From Massilia sp. Root133 (GTDB lineage: Bacteria; Pseudomonadota; Gammaproteobacteria; Burkholderiales; Burkholderiaceae_D), in contig NZ_LMEW01000033.1 of assembly GCF_001426525.1 (NCBI RefSeq), positions 334,819-398,818 on the forward strand: a stretch of DNA of 64,000 bases. The letters run 5' to 3'. A model generated the notes under the pieces. The model made no database searches and was not told the origin of the DNA. It was given only the letters and a program-made list of their open reading frames with translations. Shown one piece after another: positions 61,978 through 64,000 of the stretch. The position numbers were made by a program, and so were the translations under genes. The first letter of the stretch is position 1. Each line of letters begins with the position of its first letter.

Positions 61978-63023
61978 TGCGTCGGCCGCTGCTGTCCGCG
62001 CTACTGGTCTTGTGCGCGGCTTCGGCGGCCGCCGACCAGACGATCGTCGCTGCCGATGCGCACGTCGCGCGCATGGGCCGCACGGTGGCGGACTCCGACG
62101 GCACGGTGCGCTTCGGCTATCCCGGCGTGACGTTGTCCCTGGCCGTCGATGGCACACGGCTCGCCGTCGATGCGGCGGGCAGCGCCAACAGCCTCGTCGA
62201 CGTCATCGTGGACGGCAAGCCCGCGGGCACGTTGCATCTGGCGCCGCAGGTGAAATCCTACGACGTCTTCAAGGGTGCGGCGCCGGGCCCCCATCGCGTC
62301 GAACTCGTGCACCGCAGCGAAACGTGGCTGGGCGTGGCATCCATCGCGCGCTTTTCGGCCGATGGCCGGTTCCTCGCTGCCCCCACGCTGCCCAGGCGGC
62401 GCGTGCTCGTGCTGGGCGATTCCGTCACGTGCGGTGCCGACATGGAGCGGGGCGCCGGCGACAAGGACACACCCGATTGGTGGAATCCACGCCAGTCGTA
62501 CGGCATGCTGGCTGCGCGTGCGCTCGACGCGCAGGTGCAACTGGTCTGCTATGGCGGCCGGGGTCTCGTGCGCAGCTGGAACGACCGGACCGACGAGTTC
62601 CAGCTGCCCGCGTTCTACGATCTCGCGATCGCGGATGCGGCGCATCCTGTTCAATGGAACCAGGCTGCGTACGATGCGGACCTGATCGTCATCGCGATCG
62701 GTACCAATGACTTCAATCCCGGCATTCCGGAGCGCGTCGCGTATGTCGATACGTACACGGCCTTGTTGCGCCGCGTGCTGCGCGACCATCCGCACGCGCA
62801 GGTCGCGCTGACGGAAGGCGTGCTGCTGAATGGCGACAAGAAGGCGGCGCTGATCGGCTATCTGAAGGAAGCGCTGGGCCGCGTGGGCGATCGACGCGTG
62901 CACCTGCTCGCACCGGTGGCGTACCAACCCGGTGACGCCGTCAACGGCCATCCGACGACGGCCCAGCATGCGGCCATGGCGGCCGAACTGCTGCCGCAGC
63001 TGCGTCGCATCACCGGCTGGTAG
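61977..63023 (+). CDS. Exported CE2-like carbohydrate acetyl esterase
   Basis: 348 aa. Signal peptide LLSALLVLCAASAAAD. An N-terminal beta-sandwich (about residues 22-135, VRFGYPGVTLSLAVDGTRL) precedes an SGNH hydrolase with block I GDSVTCG (S149), a GGRG turn, IGTNDF and block V GHPTTAQH (H325). This two-domain order is that of carbohydrate esterase family 2. The residue two before His is Asn rather than Asp (NGH), which fits the Ser-His dyad reported in some CE2 members. It would remove acetyl groups from mannan. It overlaps the GH27 stop by 1 nt (TGATG). Confidence 0.88.
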   Translation: MRRPLLSALLVLCAASAAADQTIVAADAHVARMGRTVADSDGTVRFGYPGVTLSLAVDGTRLAVDAAGSANSLVDVIVDGKPAGTLHLAPQVKSYDVFKGAAPGPHRVELVHRSETWLGVASIARFSADGRFLAAPTLPRRRVLVLGDSVTCGADMERGAGDKDTPDWWNPRQSYGMLAARALDAQVQLVCYGGRGLVRSWNDRTDEFQLPAFYDLAIADAAHPVQWNQAAYDADLIVIAIGTNDFNPGIPERVAYVDTYTALLRRVLRDHPHAQVALTEGVLLNGDKKAALIGYLKEALGRVGDRRVHLLAPVAYQPGDAVNGHPTTAQHAAMAAELLPQLRRITGW

Positions 63024-63034
63024 GTCAAAAAAAT

Positions 63035-64000
63035 GGCTGTGTTCGCGCTATTTATGTGAACTGAAATTCGTTGCAGAGGTCATACGCATCGTCGAGTTAA
63101 CTCATGAGGAGTGACGATGCGCGGCCTGACGTTCGACGAATTGTTCGCCATGTTGGCGGTGCAGTTGTCGCCAGACGACCTGTCTCGGCTACGGGAATGG
63201 ATCGCCGGCATCGTGGATCCGGCCGAGTGCATTGCCCTGATCGAGCAGGCGGCGGCGGGCCGGCCGTGTCCGCACTGCCGCTGCGCCCGCAAGCACCGCT
63301 GCGGCCATGCGAGCGGATTGCAGCGCTTCCGCTGTCTCGGCTGCGGGCACAGCCACAACGCATTGACCGGTACGCCGCTGGCGCGGCTGCGCAAGAAGGA
63401 GCTCTGGCTGCCGTACTTGCAATGCGTGCTCGAATCGCGCACGGTTCGTGATGCCGCGCGAGTCGTCGGCGTGCATCGCACGACCAGCTTCCGATGGCGC
63501 CACCGGTTCGTGCCCGGCGCCATGCGCGACCGGCCGGCGACGTTGTCGGCCATCGTCGAAGCCGACGAGACGTATCGGCTCGAATCGCAGAAGGGGGCGC
63601 GCAACCTGACGCGGCCACCCCGAAAACGTGGCGGCGTCGCCAGGCGGCGCGGTATCAACCGGGAACACGATTGCCTGCTGGTCGCGCGCGACCGCAGTGG
63701 CCGGACGCTCGACTTTCATACGGGGCGCGGCCAGGTGACGGTGGGGCAATTGCATGAGTGCCTCAAACCCGTGCTGCCGGGCGACGCCCTCTTGATCACC
63801 GACGGCGCCATCGTCTATCAGCATTTCGCGGAGCAGGCCGGCATCACGCATGAAGCAGTGAACGTGGAAGCGGGCGTTCGTGCGCGCGGTGCGATCCATG
63901 TGCAGAACGTGAACAGCTGGCACAGCCGGTTCAAAAGCTGGCTGGTGCGGTTTCGCGGCGTGGCGAGCCGCTACCTGATCCATTACTCGGGCTGGCAGCG
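63035..64000 (+). mobile_element. IS1595-type insertion sequence (left part)
   Basis: The left end appears near GGCTGTGTTCGCGC at 63035, preceded by an A-rich run that could be part of a target duplication. The transposase gene fills the rest to the window edge; the right end is not in view, so the inverted repeats cannot be compared. Confidence 0.6.
63117..64000 (+). CDS. IS1595-family transposase (C-terminus beyond window)
   Basis: 294 codons are visible without a stop. A zinc ribbon (CPHCRCARKHRCGH and CLGCGHSHNALTGTPLA) at about residues 48-85 precedes the ISXO2-like catalytic domain. This has the first Asp in IVEADETYR, the second in LLITDGAIVYQHF, and the segment VQNVNSWHSRFKSWLVRF in place of the DDE third residue region (Asn in this family). 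The ATG at 63117 has GAGGAG upstream. It belongs to the mobile element and is unrelated to the sugar genes beside it. Confidence 0.88.
   Translation, partial: MRGLTFDELFAMLAVQLSPDDLSRLREWIAGIVDPAECIALIEQAAAGRPCPHCRCARKHRCGHASGLQRFRCLGCGHSHNALTGTPLARLRKKELWLPYLQCVLESRTVRDAARVVGVHRTTSFRWRHRFVPGAMRDRPATLSAIVEADETYRLESQKGARNLTRPPRKRGGVARRRGINREHDCLLVARDRSGRTLDFHTGRGQVTVGQLHECLKPVLPGDALLITDGAIVYQHFAEQAGITHEAVNVEAGVRARGAIHVQNVNSWHSRFKSWLVRFRGVASRYLIHYSGWQ

Noticed and set aside
62012..62710. A 232-codon plus-strand frame inside the esterase gene
   Set aside because: The other frame carries signal peptide, GDSVTCG, IGTNDF and GHP motifs; this one is a shadow.

Overview
The window is a 64 kb stretch of GC-rich bacterial chromosome with tightly packed operons. 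Gene content and order point to a betaproteobacterium of the Oxalobacteraceae, most likely Massilia, Telluria or a close relative. The supporting signs are the secB-grxC-rhodanese / gpmA-envC-ctpA-moeB block, the lpxL-lpxL-dapF / DUF484-xerC-cobW-dksA-hslVU series, a beta-type trimeric porin, and an S-adenosylhomocysteine (SAH) riboswitch before ahcY. The genus assignment is inference from gene order and protein character; no database was searched.

Layout. 1-5574: housekeeping genes (partial secB, glutaredoxin, a rhodanese-like protein without its catalytic cysteine, phosphoglycerate mutase, EnvC, a C-terminal processing protease and a MoeB-type adenylyltransferase). 5726-17013: a complete type II secretion operon in the order gspG-H-I-J-K-L-M-N-D-E-F-C, with most genes overlapping. 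17017-25458: a regulator, a cupin, hslUV, a duplicated STAS-like protein, dksA, a COG0523 GTPase with a His/Asp metal loop, xerC and DUF484. 25618-28764: a major porin and a Sel1-repeat protein, sitting between DUF484 and dapF. 28780-31366: dapF and two LpxL-type acyltransferases. 31545-35631: the methyl cycle (metK, SAH riboswitch, ahcY, a small membrane protein, metF). 35695-41324: 5-formyltetrahydrofolate cyclo-ligase, then slt, a nucleotide-sugar-epimerase-like protein, a glutathione transferase and cca. 41327-45147: a large propeller-GGDEF sensor protein and an acetyltransferase.

45154-63023 is the most interesting region: a carbohydrate locus that reads as a galacto(gluco)mannan utilisation system. 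It holds two LacI-type regulators with recognisable operator-like inverted repeats, a sugar ABC transporter, a LamB-type porin, two PfkB kinases, an AGE-family isomerase/epimerase and a FucP-type sugar permease. It also holds four exported enzymes: GH3 glucosidase, GH5 subfamily 7-like beta-mannanase, GH27 alpha-galactosidase and a CE2-like acetyl esterase. The enzymes could strip acetyl and galactosyl groups and cut the mannan backbone. The sugars would enter by the porin and transporters. Mannose could reach fructose-6-phosphate through the isomerase and a kinase. The type II secretion system in the same window is a plausible exit route for some of these enzymes.

The right edge (63035 onward) is an IS1595-type insertion sequence that runs off the window. 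No rRNA, tRNA or CRISPR array was seen.
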